Shown here: positions 23,371-36,710 of the stretch, piece after piece
Layout of the letters: each line of letters starts with the position of its first letter
Numbering within the stretch: the stretch's first letter is position 1
Origin: Uranotaenia lowii
Taxonomy: Eukaryota > Arthropoda > Insecta > Diptera > Culicidae
Direction: 5' to 3'
Length of the DNA stretch: 64,000 bases
Assembly (NCBI RefSeq): GCF_029784155.1
Contig: NC_073692.1
Span: forward strand, 23,274,444-23,338,443
Notes under the pieces: model-generated
Told to the model about the DNA's origin: nothing
The model's database searches: none
The model's input: the letters and a program-made list of their open reading frames with translations, nothing else
Position numbers and translations under genes: made by a program

Positions 23371-24911
23371 GTAAGTTCGGAGAGGGTTTTCTTTTTTCTT
23401 AGCATAAGTTTTAACCACATTTGTTCAATAAAAAGTGATTCTAATTGGTCCCAATCTTCAATAAATAGACACCTCTTAATTTTTTTTCTGCTAAAACATC
23501 CCATCCTTTCAAAATCTCGAAAATGTTTTCATAAAAATTACGCACTGTGACATCGAATCGGACACAGATCACGACACCAGTGGATAATGGAACCTCCTTT
23601 TGCCAATTTTCTCTCCTCTTGCATGGAACCTACATTCAGGCTCAATGGTTGAACAAACCGGACGATGGCACCATTGTAAATTTTCTATCACCAGGACACA
23701 TTGCCGCTGCAGTCTGTCCTTGTTCATCCATGAGTTTGGCTCCTCTGTTTGGATCGGAACAATTCATCGATACAGACGGGGTCCATGTTTGCCATTGCAG
23801 ACACGTTTTCTCCATAGGCAGCTGCCAGATCCAGTCCAACTAGCTATCCTGCTGGCCTGTTTGCGGTGCTTCAAATTGGCAGCAAACTGGAACAAAGGGT
23901 CCAGGGGACACAGCAAAAGAATAAAAAAAAACTGGCCAACATCCTCTCTTGGGGAGTGTACGGACAATTTATCGAAGCCACTCATTCTCGAGCCCTTCAG
24001 GGTATCCGGCCCGATGATTTGCGGTCGACAATAAGGTTGCCAAACTTCGACGGAACTATTAATTTTGGATTTTTTTTTAAAGTGACTCAATTACTCAAAA
24101 CATTAAAATAAAGTTCCAAATACTACTCCAACTTGCTACCATCTCAAGTGGAATTTACAGTTGTTGAATTTGACCACGTTTGAGAGGAGACTCTGGTAAA
24201 TTCAAAGTGCCTTTAACGAACAAAACCCATCAGAAGGTGTGGATTTTTTCTCATTTTTTTATTTTAAACTCAATCAAAACTGTTCGTACCAATTCAACTT
24301 TCAAATAAATCTTAATACACTTTAGCTTGAAAACTTAATGTTTTTTGATATCTAAAAAGACACCGTAAAAATGCATGGATAGCAAAAAGTGTAAAAAACG
24401 GTAACATAAACTTAAAATTATAAATTTTTTAAAGAAGTTATTACTGTATCCAAAGATCCCAAGTCCCAATTGATTCTGTGGAGACTCCCTACTAGATTTT
24501 TCGTTGTTTGATTTTGATCACCGTACTTTATATGGTATCCTAGGGTTAAAATTTTTCGAAAATTTATCATCGAAAAATATAAATCAAAGAAACCATGCTA
24601 TTTTTTTTAAATTCCATTCCTGATAATCTTTGTTTTACTTTATAATACTAGTTTTCGTAATTTTTCTCAGTATGCTTTAGACTGTTCAGTACTGCTGCAG
24701 TTTTTAAGGTGGCTTCAGACTTATTTGAGAATATGTTTTATTGTTTCGACGACTCTTGAAGACTTTTTCAAATTTTATTTTAAAGTGTTTATAATCGTTT
24801 TAACACATCTTCTTCGTTACATTTGTTTTTTTTTTTTGCAGTGTTTTTTGCAGTGTTTTTTTCAGTGTTCTATTTCTACTATTCTACTATTCTACTATTC
24901 TATTTCTACTA
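23371..24911. other. Intron sequence, nothing firmly recognised
   Basis: The part at 23540-24060 is less AT-rich than its surroundings, with overlapping open frames on both strands up to 144 codons (23600-24034), but none has a recognisable domain or splice sites. A short TTCTACTA tandem repeat lies at about 24870-24905. Confidence 0.4.
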
Positions 24912-26176
24912 AAGGGTGTACCACATCAAATTGCATCAAATGCTGTAGAAAATCACTCTATGGGTGTTTTGTGCCCAAAATCTGAAAAAAATACATTTGA
25001 AAGTGTGTAGTTTACAAGTAATTTTTTACTGTATTTTGAAAATTGACAATAATAGAGCCATCTAAAGAGCAATAAGGCAAATTTTTAATTCTTTAAACGC
25101 GACGTTCGAAAGCAACTTGTACTCTTGCTGCATATGTGAGTTTTATGATTTAACGTTAAAACACAGCTCTGAAAATCAATAGAAGAAGATTAGGATTCGA
25201 TTTTTTTTTCAGTAGTTAGAACCTATAAGCGAGTATGTGCAGTTTTAGACAGAATCTCTATACTTCGCTAAAGAAACAAAGCGACTTCATTCAAAGTTTT
25301 GACCAAAACTGGTTTACATTTTTTTTTTCATTTTTGATGATATTTCATTAGATTATTGATAAAATTTGACATCAATATAATTTTTACAGCATTCAATAGT
25401 CAATACATATTACTAGCATTTGAAAGTGATTCTAGCAAACTTCTGGATCAAAAACACTATTCGCAATAAGACGATTACCAGTTTTGGTCCCATCTGCCAA
25501 ACTACTGGACCGATTTTCATCACAAATGCCATTTTGGCATTGTGTTAATAGTTGATTTGTTGTTATCATATTGGAGGGCTTCGTAAAATTGAAGATAAAT
25601 TCTAAATAGTCCGATAATTATGTTTGTTTTTGACAAAACCTCGATTTACAGTAAAATTTACTTCTAAAGCTCTCTGCAGCTGTATTTGCATTCTTTGGTC
25701 AGTTGAAAGTTCAAAATAAGCTGTAGAGTGGTCTTCTGCACCCATTCTTTTCTCTAATCAAAGGATGCCCTGAAATGTTATGAAGTCAAAAAAGTCACTT
25801 TTGTATCCAAGAAAATGAATTCTTGCAAAGCGTCGGAACTAAGACCCATTAAAAACACTGTGATGGTATTTCGAAGCAGGCTCGCATTGAGCGTCGCAAA
25901 GAGGTTAATTTTGAAGAAGAAATAACTGAAAAAAGGTTTCTGTGTAAAAAAAAACTGCTTTCAGATGTTGCGCAAAATGTTTTGGGTATAATTGGGTCTA
26001 ATGTACGATTGCACAAATATTATTCAACTAAAATCAATTTTTGAATTAAAATAAAGTAAAAATACCATAAGATCTCAAATGGTTTATAGATTATTCAAAA
26101 AGTTCGGAAAGAATCGATAAACAACGTAATTCTTCACAGTGTTTTACTGTGATGCAATTTGATGTGAGACAACCTT
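24912..26176. mobile_element. Mariner-like element, about 1.26 kb, decayed
   Basis: The left end AAGGGTGTACCACATCAAAT continues TGCATCA. The right end is the imperfect reverse complement of this, ending GATGTGAGACAACCTT, next to TA. The length is typical of mariner. A stretch at about 25845-26035 on the plus strand can be read as SKQARIERRKEVNFEEE followed by LLSDVAQNVLGIIGSNVR, which might be a worn transposase piece, but I cannot match it to a clade. No intact frame is present. Confidence 0.65.
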
Positions 26177-26839
26177 AATATACTTAGCATTTTAAAATCT
26201 TGGTCCGTTTTCTAACCTTCATAATAGTCAGATATTTTTCAGGTAACCCCATATGCTTGGTACATCTTATGTTCTCTTGACTTGCATTTAAAGCTGTTGT
26301 TTTGGGTTCAAAAGGTTCAATTGAACTATTTATGGATCCGTATATGCAACTGCTGAAAGTCTAATTAGAAAACAAAAACAGATTATCTGCCGAAAAGACA
26401 AGAATATTTCATCGATAATAACATTATTAACAAGAATACTTAGTATCTACTCCTAAATGTGAATAAATATTGAAAATTATGTGCCAAATAAGATGGAAAT
26501 AATGACAAGATGCCATTTTATCATCAAATTTTCAACCAGATATCTTATACAATTCTGTGGTGTTGTGTTTGATCTTAAATAGCTTTTGTATTTATGATTA
26601 ATGATAATAAAAAATCAAAAAGGGAAAAGGTATTTTAAATTTTGTTGGCATTAGTATAAAAAATTTATAAGTATCAAAATAATTATATAAATTAAAAAAA
26701 AATCTGCAGGAAATTTGAATTTCTAACTCTCTCACATCCGCCTAGCATGTGCTTGAGCTTAAGAAGAGAGTTTTCATAATTAAAAAAAATATCAACTTTT
26801 CCATGAATTATTCTCGAAAAACATTTGTGATGCATCATA
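26177..26839. other. Intron sequence between two TIR elements
   Basis: AT-rich; nothing recognised. Confidence 0.4.
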
Positions 26840-28372
26840 CAGTGGGGTGCGAAAAAATAGCAACGGCACTTAAATCTACACAAAATCCATGAATTGTTGT
26901 GCATTTGAATAGTTGTGCATTTTTGAACAATTTTGGAAAAAAAATTTTTTTACTGGTATTCAAAATAATAGAAGCGCAAAATAAACACAAAACAAGAAAT
27001 GCTCAAAATTTGTCAATATCGTCAAGGCAAACATCAATATTTAAAAACAAACAAGTGTGAAATTACTTCTCATCAAAATCATGAAAGTGTACAACATCTG
27101 TTCTTGTTAAATAGTTGTTATATTAATTAAATTAGATAGGTTATCAAACTACGTGTCCTATTGGTATATGCAAATTACGCAAACCTAAAGCAATTTTTAT
27201 ATCAAAATCGATAGATACTTGCTTATAAAATTCTCAAAACTAAAATTCATAACACTTAAAAATTTCAGAATAAATATTTTTATCGAAAATTTTTTTTTAC
27301 ACGATAGTTGGATTTAGAAAATTAACGCAAGCAATTTTTTTGAAACCATAATTAAATGGGGTTTGGGTCAGAAGTAATAGTTATTGTTATACTTATATAT
27401 ACAAAGTTAGGGAACAAAATAGATTTTTCATTTTAAATCCGCCAAATGATTATCAATACTCCCTTTAGCAAAACAACATAATGCCGTCAGTTATAGGATG
27501 GTTCTATATGATTGTAAAGGTTGAAATTATAATATATCGGTCTCCAAAAAATGATGAATGGTCTGTTAAAACTGAATTAAAATAGAAGATGTATTTTGCC
27601 ATTTAAAATATTTTGACATTTGAAAAACTATTATATTTTGATCAGTATCAACTAAAATATGAAAATAAACATTAATTTTTAATCAAAACTATCATCTTAA
27701 CAAAATTTTTTGCGGAAAATATATATTTGTGATCAATTTGAAGTTTAAGTTTTAAGATCTATATAAGCATGTATATATCGATTGTAGTATATAAAAATTG
27801 CAGGAAATGAAGTTTGATATTAAACCTTTTCCCATAAACTAATGATATCAAAAAAACATATTTAATTTATAATGTTCGTTTTTTTTTTGTTGACTTTAAT
27901 TCTGCACTGCTATTATTTCGAAAATCGGTAAAAATTTATTAATTTTACGCTAATTTATCAAGTTTACATTGATTTAAAGTACGGTTGCCTGAATTTGTTC
28001 ATCACGTATCCGGAACGGACAACTCCGGGCTATTTTATTTTTAAACAAAACCAGGCAAATTCGGTCGAAAACTATGAACGTTCTTGATTATTTATATGAA
28101 ACTTGCTCGAAAAATTTTGTTTTGAACGCATAAATAAAACAATTTTACAACACAATTTTTTTTTTTGTTTGATTTGAGAATGAGAATGAGAATAAACCCG
28201 GGCAGAATCCAGGATTTTTTAATGAAATCTGGGCAACCGGGCCGGATCGGACTTTCCCCAAATTTCAAAATAACATATCCGAGTAAAATCGAAAACCGGA
28301 AAATCTGGCAACTTTAGTTTAAAGCATTTTGCGTAGATTTTAGTGACGCTGCTATTTTTCCGCACACCACTG
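26840..28372. mobile_element. Tc1/mariner-like non-coding element with a nested MITE
   Basis: The left terminus CAGTGGGGTGCGAAAAAATA pairs with the right terminus TATTTTTCCGCACACCACTG. The inverted repeat extends for about 48 bp, through CACTTAAATCTAC, and both sides are flanked by TA. An inner repeat of the AATAATAG(A/C)AG motif lies about 110 bp from the left end. The internal sequence is AT-rich with no transposase. A CCCGGAT-rich MITE is nested at 27982-28314. Confidence 0.8.
27982..28314. mobile_element. CCCGGAT-rich TIR MITE, copy 2 (nested)
   Basis: Starts CGGTTGCCTGAAT after TA and ends AAATCTGGCAACTT before TA. It contains CCGGGCTATT, CCCGGGCAG and GGGCAACCGGGCCGGATC. Same family as 48120 and 49706, in the orientation of 49706. 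Confidence 0.75.
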
Positions 28373-29297
28373 TACACCAATGAACGGCACTCAAATTTAG
28401 ATAGTCATGTCAATTAAGATCGAAAATTATTGTTTCTCTTTATGCTTCTATAAAGGATAGAACTAGGATAGGAAGGAAAGCAACTTGCTCCAAGGAAAGC
28501 AAAAGCTTTAAATTGTTAAAGAAAATTGCTCAATTTACAGCACTGCACTACAAAAAAAAAACCAATCAATACCCTTCCAAGAGGTGTCCAATGGTCCAAA
28601 GTTCGAATCGGGACAGTAAATGCAGCAGGGGGGGTTTGCGCCATAAAGAGAACGAACAAACCCATTGAATCGATCGTTCGTGCCAAGCGTTCGAAAGAGG
28701 GCACTTTTGAGCCAACAGCGGCAGAAAGCAGTACCCATAAAAGCTCCACCTAGAGCAAGTTAGTTTTTCTGGTGGATTTTTATAACCAAACCACGCCAAA
28801 ACGTACCAACTGACCGAGTATTATGTGCATTCTGCAACCACTTTTTTTATGTTTGTTTGAATGAAAAGTTCCAACCCCTTCTTGAAAGGTGGTTTGAAGT
28901 AAAATTACGTGAAATAGGGTATCTTGCCCTGTTATAAAACAACTTTAGGTGGGAAATACAGTGGCATCGACTATCTTGTGAAAAACACAATGCCAAATTA
29001 TTTCAATTCGAATTGTTTACCATTGGAGCATATTGAATAAAAAAAACAAACTATTCCGAGGACAAAAAACTCATAATCGTTTGAAACCAGAATTGAAGAC
29101 TCTCCTTCAAGTCACACCAGCAAATATATATTCCAGTCACAACTCTATCCCTTTGTGCACTTTTTAATTTCAACCGCTCTCTACCCGGATTTCCGAAGCC
29201 TTTTGAGCTGATGGTTGACCATTGTGCTTTGCTGAGCAATCATCGGTAACAAATTGGATAAATTACCTCCAATTCATTGGTCTTGAATCGTAGGTAG
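28373..29297. other. Intron sequence, nothing recognised
   Basis: Overlapping open frames at 28516-28799 on both strands, none with a known domain. Confidence 0.4.
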
Positions 29298-30262
29298 AGT
29301 AAGGTGGGGTAAAATTACGAGTCGGGAAAAAGTACGTTTTGAGATTATCGCAAACCAAGAACAGTAAAATTCAAAACTCTGGCGTGGATTGATAATGATT
29401 TGAAAAACCTTCATCCAGAAATAATTTTTTTTTTGGAAAAGATGAAAACACTCCAAAAAATGAGGTAAAGCAGCTTTTTAGCATAAATGATGTTATATGT
29501 AAGATAACGACAAAAATGTTTGAGCAATCAATATTCTGGCTTCCAATGAAAGTGCTAATGTGTTTGTTTAGTTGTTTTCAACCACGATCATATGCCAAAG
29601 GAAAAATTTCATTAATATGTCTCTGTTTTACACAATAAACTGTGAATCACCAAAAACATTGAAGCTGCAAAAGTACGAACTGCAAATAGGGCAAGAGTAC
29701 GAATGAAATACAGGGTCTACTGAAGTTTATCTGAACGGAAAGTTTTAACTTCTTTTTTAAAATGCATTGGAAAAACCAGGGCATATTTTTGTTTCAACAA
29801 AGACTTGTTCGCACGAAAAATTGCTGAAATACGATGAGAACTGTATTTCGTAAACCTGTTGAATATGGACAATAAGTGAAGAACTCCAAATTCGCTCACG
29901 TTGTTCGCCTATGTATAGGATTTGTTTCTGAAATGAACACAGAAGCTGCTGCTGTAAGTAAAGTTTGAAATAATATGATTTTCCTCTTGACTACATGCAG
30001 AATTGTGGAGTTTTGAATGGTCGTACTTTAACCCCACATCATTCGAACTTTTGCCCTACAGGTGACGTAAGAGTACGTTTCGATAGCAGTTAGGCATTTT
30101 TACAACTGCTATCAAATGCTTCGATCAATTTTCTTCGTAATTCTTTAGAAGAGAGATAAAAGTCTAAGGAATCAAATGCTGTTCTTGGTTTTTTGGAAAA
30201 AACAACTGCAAAATTTTCTAAAATAGGATAGCACTAAGGTCGTACTTTTACCTCTCCATACT
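29298..30262. mobile_element. TIR element with repeated GTACG motifs
   Basis: The left end AGTAAGGTGGGGTAAAATTA continues CGA. The right end is the imperfect reverse complement, TCGTACTTTTACCTCTCCAT followed by ACT. The motif (A/T)AGTACG(A) recurs internally near 29330, 29672, 29697, 30024 and 30072. Non-coding; superfamily unknown. Confidence 0.5.
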
Positions 30263-31139
30263 CACCATACTACCATGAGAAGGAAATGAATCACTTGACA
30301 CCTTGGCCTTGAGCATTCCCCATATTTTTGGGTTAGGATTTTAATAAATTTGGACTAAGTTTCGAAATATTTCAATGTGAGGTAAGTTTTGTAGATTGGA
30401 ATTTTTTTCCGGTCAACAGTCAATTTTCTCAATTACAATGAGTTTTAGATTGAAATGACCGATTCAATTTTTAATTAAAACTTTATTGCTTTTTAAAGCA
30501 CATATGAGACCCTCAATGAAAAGGGAATAAGTGACACAATTATCGATTTTGAACTACGATTTTTCATATTCATAACTGTATTTGGTTTTTTCTTAGATTT
30601 TTAGAATTTAACTTACATTCCTTTACTTTTGAAATAAAAATACAAATTTAAGAAAATTATATGGAAAATGCCCAAACACAATATCTTGAAAACATATTTT
30701 CTCGAAATTTTCTTTTATGCACTTTTAACCCTTTGGCTCCAAAGCCCTCATATTTAATTTGAAAACTATTTTTCAATACAGACAATCAGAATCATTAAAT
30801 CTAAATATGAGCAACTTGCGGCACTCGAAACTTCATTGGTCCGTCTGCGAAGTTTATCTAAAATTGAATTTACTTCTCGATATTTTCCTATTATAAATCG
30901 TAAGTTATTAAAAAATACTAGCCTTTAAAAAGGAAACGATAAATGCACTTAATAAAATAAAATACTAGTTGTATTCGGCAACACTGAAGATTAATAACAT
31001 AAAATAAATCTATGGCAACGCTTGTCATTTTAACAACACTGGGCAAAGCTAACTGAAGAAAATTAGTCATTGATCTATTCTTGTGAGCGACAGACGTGTC
31101 TGAATAAAGATTTTAAGTATCATGTCAATGCTGCTGCTA
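30263..31139. other. Intron sequence, nothing recognised
   Basis: AT-rich; no termini, exon or RNA gene seen. Confidence 0.4.
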
Positions 31140-31548
31140 GAAAAGTTTAATTCTGTTTTGGCCTCCGGTAGAAATACGGATTGGCTCAGGGAGCGAAAAT
31201 TTCTAAGGCTGCTCCTAGGAATTTTTTTTTATGATTTGGTCTCTAGAGAAAAAAAAACAGATAAACTTGGTAAGCGCAGATTTTCAAAGTTGGTGCTACT
31301 TTTTTAGAGTTTCTGAATTTGTCTCCGGTAAAAAGATGGATTCGCACAGGTAGCGCAGATTTTTAAGACCGTTGATAATTTTTTTTTGTTTTTGATTTGG
31401 CCTCCGATAAAACGACATATTGGCACAAGGAGCGCTAATTTGTAAGGTTGCTACTACGAAAAACGTGTTTCTGATTTGACCCCCGGTAAAAAAGACAGAT
31501 AAGCACAGGAAGCGCAGATTTATAAGGCTGTTGCTGCTGTGTGTTTGT
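31140..31548. repeat. Degenerate minisatellite, unit about 80-90 bp, five copies
   Basis: The motif order GGCCTCCGGTAAAAA, AGACAGAT, GGCACAGG(A)AGCGCAGATTT, TAAGGCTG recurs with starts near 31149, 31236, 31323, 31406 and 31480. Units differ considerably from each other, so the array is old. Confidence 0.75.
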
Positions 31549-34500
31549 AGTAATCGCGTAAATTTCATAAAACATACCAATCTTAACATTTTATGGTTAT
31601 TAGCTTAGCTTAGCTTAGCTTGATCGACTACTCACATCCACCTTAAATCATTGAACCCGAAATGTTTTGTAAATTTTTTTGAAGGCAATAAAAATTCGAT
31701 GCTTTTAAATTTTTTTTTTTTGAACAATTTAATTTTCATGAAGGTCAATACATTTCGAATTCCATGATCGCTGGCGTGGCTCAGTAGAACTAGTTCCACA
31801 TCGCCAATGGTTGCTACTCCGTGATTGACCGAGGCCATCAATTTTGTCCAAAGGTCAAAAGAATGGTGCCTGGGATTGACAGCGCATTCACAATGAACAA
31901 AACTGATGCTCTCTCTTTAAACATCAATAACGGCGCCGGCCACGTCCTAGTAGTCAATAGACAGATTTTGAAAAAGAGAGAAAGGGATAAAAGAAAAAAT
32001 TCATGCTTTAGGACCGAGGTTACCTCTGCATCCTAGCAAATAACTATTTTTTGAGGATGGGTGAAGGGATATGATCAGGAGACACTTTTGACTAGTGTAA
32101 AAATCAAACAATGGCAAACAATTTTATATTAACCTACGTTCCTTCTGATTTTATAAAAGAATTGGATTCGGTAGTACAGATTCATCACTTTTGTTTGCTT
32201 TTATTCAACAAACAACTTGTAAAAACTTTGTTATAGAATATCTACTTTATCTGATATCTTTATCCATCTTCAAATGTTTCTTCTGTTTATTAAATTTCTA
32301 TTTACACAAACTGATGAGTTGATTTTTTTTATAATTAAATGAATCAAAAGTAAAATAACAGATGGAATTGAATTTATCTTAAACAAAAAACTTAATGTGT
32401 TTTATTCTCAGATAAACTAACCAAGAAAGCATAGGGTTTGGAAATAATTAATGTTTACATTACCAATGTAATATTCTGAAATCTCTCTATTTACAGTCTT
32501 CCAATTGTTACTTTCAACACGAATATTACTTTTCGCTTCAATCGCTATTTTTAAATCTACTATGCCTCGAACAAGGTCATAAGCAAGGTTACAAATCATT
32601 GTTAATTTTTAATCTGGGCTGTGGAACGGTCCGACAGAGAGTGTGAATTAAATTGATTTTTATCTGTTCTACCAGAAATCGTCTAAAGATTAATGTTTAT
32701 GTATTTAAACTCGGTATGTTCACATAATAATCTGAAATTTTGTAACCTTTTTTTCATCTCATTCTTAAAAATATTTTATTGTACTCCAAAGCGTGTTTGA
32801 AGTTAACTTATTTCCTAAATTGCATCAGACATTGGACAATATGGTACAGGTTTTAAAATATTACAATCAACCTGTGCCGTGGTCTCAATTTTCGATAAAA
32901 TTCTAAATTAGTCTTTCAATAATTCAGCCTAATTTCTAGAAATATGGAATTTCATCCGTACCTTGCCATTTAGCCGGAGAAATAGCAAAGCACAAATAAG
33001 ACCCCGCCAGAGACAAAACCTAGACCAAAACCCATTAATCCTTTTGTAATGAACAGAAAAGAAATCACTCATTTGGTCAAAGTTTAAACAGATAAATTGA
33101 ATGATCCTTAGGTTCGATCCATTTTCCATTCAGACCATTCTTAATCCTGAAAAATATGGAGCAACTTCCTGCTTGGATTTCGGTACAATTGTAAACATTT
33201 TCGATATCACAAATCTCACTCACAACTTAATTAAATAACAATTTTCATTTCCAATTTTTGACACGAGATAAAATTTTTCTGAATAGACTTTATACAGCTC
33301 AATTATTAAAAACTGAGAGAGACGCCACAATTCGCAACTAAAACGACGGTTCCAAAAAAGATCAATGAATTTGAAAAATTCCACAAAAATAAAAAATAAA
33401 CAGTTACAATATTTTATTGCATTTGCATTTATCTCACGCTTTCACATCAAAAGTTATTGATGATATTGAAATTCTAACATGTTATTTGGAAATTTTATGG
33501 AACCCTTAATGTAAGAAAGGTAAAAAATGCAAAATTGTCTTGTTGGAAAGGCTATTCTTCTTTGCTTTCTATTTTAGTTAATTTTGTTTTCATTCGTAAA
33601 TCTACGGCACTTGACATTCTTAAATCTTTGATTCCAATAAAATTTAATATTATTTTATTATATTTCTTATTGAAAATTATTTTAAAAATAAGTTTTAAAC
33701 TTATTATATAATTAATATGTTGTAAGTTATTATTTCATATTTACTAAAGCAAAAACAAAACTGTTATTTTAATCATATTAGAGCGTACACTTCAAAAAGA
33801 AATAATGCAAAACATGAAAATAAATATTTAAAAAATCTCAAATGTTGTTAAATTTTTCTTCAGACTTTTTCTCGATGCATTTTAATGCGCCTTTTAAATT
33901 TGTTTAGTCTCATATAAAATCAACGAATGGAAAATAAAATCATTAATGTACCTTTTCAAGTTGAAATTTTTTTTAACTTGAATCTGATAGGGCTTATAAA
34001 ATCTACTTCAGAAATTGTATGTAAATTCCAATGGAAATTTAATCGAACTCGACTATCATACGAGTTTTGAAATCTGAACTTATCGAAGGGTTTTTATCAA
34101 AACTTCCGAACGCAATGTTTCCAGTCATCAAGTATCTACGCTGTCAAAACTCTATAAATTCATTTAAAAAAAATTATAGAACAGTTATATAATTATAAAT
34201 GCCAACAAATAATGTACAATTTGCATAATGTACTTATCTTTAAACCGTCCTAAAATTATTGGATAAGCTGGTCTCCGGTCTTGTTGGTCCGGGAGGCGTT
34301 TTTTGCACTAGACTTTTTTACCACAGCTTCTCAAAATCACCGATTCAAACGCAGAAAATTCACTTTCTCTATATAGAACACTGTCGAATATTGCACAACA
34401 ATGAAACTTGATTAACTTTTAATCCGGATTTCGCCTAAAATTTAAAATTTTTCAAAATTTACTGGAGCAATGAACCGAAAAAATTGCGACGGCTCCCGAG

Positions 34501-36309
34501 CACCGCTAATTTTTGAATACGGACATAATTTATGAAAAAGTAAGATAAAAGTAATTAAGCATGAAACAAAATACTTAGCTCAACATGTAGTCGTGGCTTC
34601 CGTCTCAAATTTTACACTTATTTTGAATACCGTTTGTCGGTCCGGAGGGCGCAGTGCAAGCCCCTCTTCTTCTTTCACACGGAATAATGCAATTTTTAAA
34701 TCTTTCTAAACTCCGAACTTGTATCTTCTGGTACAAAATTACATAACACCACTTTATGAATAAACCGATCACTTTTTGGGAATGTTCTTTTTCGGATTTC
34801 TTCGAAAATTTCCTTCCTAAAGAAAATTTTCACGGACAGAGCGGAAAAAAACGCGTGCCGCTCACACAAAGCATCGCCTCAATCTTAACATTTTATGGTT
34901 ATTGCACAGAAACCTTGAAGATGTTTGAGCACCAAGGCGGTGCGAACGAAGGGAAGGGGTTGTTCAGGAGTCCACCTCCCCCTTATGGAGATTTTTTCAA
35001 AATAAAATTTTCTGATCAAGATAAATTTACTATTTTAACCAAGTAATCATAAACTCTTTGATCCCAAAAGGTGTTAAAAAAAAGTGTAAACAAACAGGTC
35101 AGAAAATTGGCTCGCCTCCGGGGGGATTTAATTCTAGGCCTAAAACATTTCAATTTACGACACTATATGACCTTTACAAATTGAAACTAATTTTTATTGT
35201 AAGTTTTCAATTGCAATTTAGTGAACCTGAAACTCAAATCTCGACACAGGAAAACCCTTCCTTAACAATGGGTTTTAATTAGAAAATGTAACAGAGTAAT
35301 TTCAGAATATGAAACCAACCATTTTAACTTTCAAATTCTAATTTTACACATGAACAAGTTGGAAGCTTTGTGACAGGCGTTCAATACTTACAATAGTCAA
35401 TACAATTTACATAAGATCTAAAAACTAGTATCCTTACATATCGTATTATTATAAAAAAAAATTTCAGCTTCAATCAATTTTTTTTTCTTGTTCTTCACAA
35501 TGCTCAACTTAACATTCACATTCCAGAGTTTGATAAATTACACGAGGCCACAAAATTGTCATTTTTCCAAGGTGTGAAGAATTTAAGAACTCATTATGGT
35601 TATTTTGAGTGCCCTGAATCCAAATATGAAACAATTTTTGTTTTCTAATTATCTATTTTTTTTAATAACTTTTGAAAATAGATAAATGTCATTTATTAAT
35701 TTAATGTTTTTTGTTAGAAAACCTTAAAAATTTAAAGAACAGGTTTTGAACCAATTCTCAACTTTCCTTAAGACCGAAGTACCTTCAACTTGGGCAAAAA
35801 AAAAGTACTAAAAGATTTCTGAATATTTGTAAAATAGGGGAATTTTAACGAGATTACAAAGGTTTTTATCACAATAAAATTTTAGTTTTTTTTAAAGCAA
35901 GAATCAAATTGTTTTGAAGGATTAAAAAAAAATTGTAAAGTGAAACCAAACATTTTTTTCAGACTTTCTTCAGTAATTTCAGTGATAATTTGTTTACAAA
36001 TTTTGGAAAACTTCAGCTCCTAACTTTCTAGATCATTTTTCAGTGTCTTCATAAAAAATCAGAATCGGTTTTTAATGTAGATTCATTATCATTGATTGAT
36101 TTCACCTAAAACAAAACTCAACTTCCTTATAAAACTCATAAATCTCATATCATTATCACCAAAACAAGAGTTGACAAACAAAATTTGACAAAAGATTCGA
36201 GTTCAGGACGCCAAAATTTACCAAATTTTTACAACCTTGGTACCAAAATGCTGTTTTTATGAGCTACCAATTAAATTCTATGAATAAGTTTTTTTTTGTA
36301 AAAACGAGC
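31549..36309. other. Long AT-rich intron stretch, little recognised
   Basis: A (TTAGC)n tract followed by TTGATCGACTA lies at 31601-31627. A 20-base string TCTTAACATTTTATGGTTAT occurs near 31582 and again near 34882, so part of this stretch is repetitive. At about 31765-31860 a segment containing GGCGTGGCTCAGTAG looks faintly tRNA-related. Two loosely similar GGTCCGGGAGGCG / GGTCCGGAGGGCG segments occur at 34285 and 34640. No exon, intact element or RNA gene could be supported. Confidence 0.4.
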
Positions 36310-36477
36310 ACACACAGGATCTCAGTGAAACTTCATGTTTCTTTGAAGAGATTTTCTTTCCTTAACTCTAAGCGTACATCTTTCGAAGTTATAATGGCTA
36401 GCATCTTACAAATGCTAAAACCACTAGACCACAGAAAGTGTACTATGTATGCCATGACCGGGATTCGATCTCATGGA
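36310..36477 (-). mobile_element. Second tRNA-like SINE family, copy 2 (5'-truncated)
   Basis: Shares GATCTCAGTGAAAC, ATAATGGCTAGCATCTTA, TGCTAAAACCAC and GGGATTCGATCTCATG with 19185-19380 in the same order. The head with the A box is missing. Confidence 0.6.
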
Positions 36478-36710
36478 AACGGTAAGATGTTTGAATTGAA
36501 AAAATATCCTTCTTGATTATTAATGAACTCATCTGTTTCATCTTCAAATTTCGTTATAATTTTTAAATAAATTCACCAAAATTCTTAGATTCCTTGGAAT
36601 CAGTTTTACCGCATGTTTGAGCCATTTTTTTCAAATTTTTGTAATGATTTAAAAAAAAATGATTTTGTTTTTCAATCCTAAATTTTTGTATTCTGAAAAA
36701 ATAATCCTCT

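Noticed and set aside
23600..24090. Coding exon in overlapping 108-144-codon frames
   Set aside because: Frames are open on both strands, with no domain, and no phase-compatible splice sites with the neighbouring exons.
28516..28799. Small gene with four overlapping frames
   Set aside because: Open in several frames on both strands, as expected by chance in stop-poor sequence; no supporting signal.
31601..31621. Telomere-like (TTAGC)n repeat
   Set aside because: Only three or four units, internal, and a common feature of dispersed repeats rather than a telomere.
31760..31860. Second tRNA-like gene or SINE around GGCGTGGCTCAGTAG
   Set aside because: No convincing B box at the right spacing and no tail or duplication.
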